Of a DNA stretch of 36,233 nt, positions 35,829 to 36,233 are shown piece by piece. Position 1 is the first letter of the stretch. Each line of letters begins with the position of its first letter. Source of the stretch: Zelonia costaricensis (taxonomy: Eukaryota; Euglenozoa; Kinetoplastea; Trypanosomatida; Trypanosomatidae); the NCBI GenBank assembly GCA_030849075.1, contig JASAOO010003287.1, forward strand, positions 1 through 36,233. Direction: 5' to 3'. The position numbers were made by a program, and so were the translations under genes. The notes under the pieces were generated by a model, which was given only the letters and a program-made list of their open reading frames with translations, was not told where the DNA came from and ran no database searches.

Positions 35829-36233
35829 GTCGCGCTGCACGCAGCGGCGGGTGCCGGCGGTCCCGTAGCGCACGTCCACACACACACACACACACACGAA
35901 GTAAAGTGTGAGGTCTACACGACGGGTGCCGTCCTGGTGCGAGCGCACGCACACCGCCTCCTGCGCGCGTGCAGACGTGCTTTGGTAGGGGGCGGGAATG
36001 CCGGATGCTGTCAAGGCACCACGCACGGCCTGTGCTGCCGCCGGCTCTCTACCTCCCACCTTTTTCCCACGAGCTGCAGCAGTGCCTCCTCTCTCTCACC
36101 CATACTCACTCTACACCTCACCTGCCCTTCTCCCTCGTCCCCTCCCCCCCCCCCCTCACGCACACACGTCCTTCCCTCCGCCATATCCTGTCACCACCCA
36201 CTCGCACACAGTAGCCCCCCAACCACCCCAATC
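35829..36233. other. Intergenic region at the right end
   Basis: No credible gene. A CA run (35877-35897) lies about 50 nt after the stop codon. Pyrimidine-rich DNA from about 36085 with a 12-base C run (36144-36155) suggests a trans-splice acceptor for a gene beyond the window. Confidence 0.6.
35877..35897. repeat. (CA)n microsatellite
   Basis: About ten CA units soon after the PAC3-like stop codon. It is one of the exceptions to the GT-after-stop pattern. Confidence 0.85.

Larger units (their letters stand above)
1..36233 (+). other. Directional gene cluster (part of a polycistronic transcription unit)
   Basis: All eleven confident genes read on the + strand, none has an intron, and no convincing minus-strand gene or strand switch was found. 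Gaps carry pyrimidine tracts followed by AG shortly before start codons. This is the organisation known for trypanosomatid chromosomes, where RNA polymerase II transcribes long gene arrays that are cut into mRNAs by trans-splicing and coupled polyadenylation. Both ends of the window fall in gaps, so the unit extends beyond it. Confidence 0.85.

Overview
The window looks like nuclear DNA of a trypanosomatid, most likely of the Leishmania/Leptomonas/Crithidia group. The support is as follows: all eleven confident genes are on the + strand and are intronless; codon third positions are strongly G/C; gene gaps of 0.5 to 1.9 kb are packed with pyrimidine tracts, C homopolymers and CA/GT microsatellites; and nearly every start codon is preceded by a pyrimidine tract followed by an AG, as expected for spliced-leader trans-splicing of a polycistronic transcript. 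No species can be named from the sequence alone. No promoter, tRNA, rRNA, transposon or CRISPR array was seen.

Layout, left to right: a nephrocystin-4 (NPHP4) family protein (1076-5149); a serine/threonine kinase with large inserts in its catalytic domain (6135-8027); a very large, apparently mitochondrial protein with a histone H1-like basic tail (9300-14189); a 1.9-kb gap holding a possible 47-residue small ORF (15379-15522); a kinesin with long coiled coils (16113-19361); an acylphosphatase (20071-20457); a second, divergent kinesin (21623-24829); a helical conserved hypothetical protein (25543-27525); a small RRM protein resembling the large subunit of cleavage factor Im (28277-28951); a TTC29-like TPR protein (29483-30985); a REX1-B-like protein (31793-32968); phosphopantothenate-cysteine ligase (33481-34419); and a proteasome-assembly-chaperone-3-like protein (35280-35828).

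Four of the eleven genes point to cilium or microtubule biology (NPHP4, two kinesins, TTC29). Genes in trypanosomatid clusters are co-transcribed but usually not functionally linked, so this is noted rather than claimed as an operon. The others cover RNA processing, CoA synthesis, proteasome assembly and probable mitochondrial or DNA-repair roles.

The most unusual non-coding signal is the arrangement of dinucleotide repeats. In most gaps GT runs follow the upstream stop codon, while CA runs sit just before the next start, often inside the predicted 5' UTR. The clearest protein-level oddities are the mitochondrial/H1-tailed giant and the kinase with two inserts flanking the APE motif. I did not find a clearly new multi-gene system.
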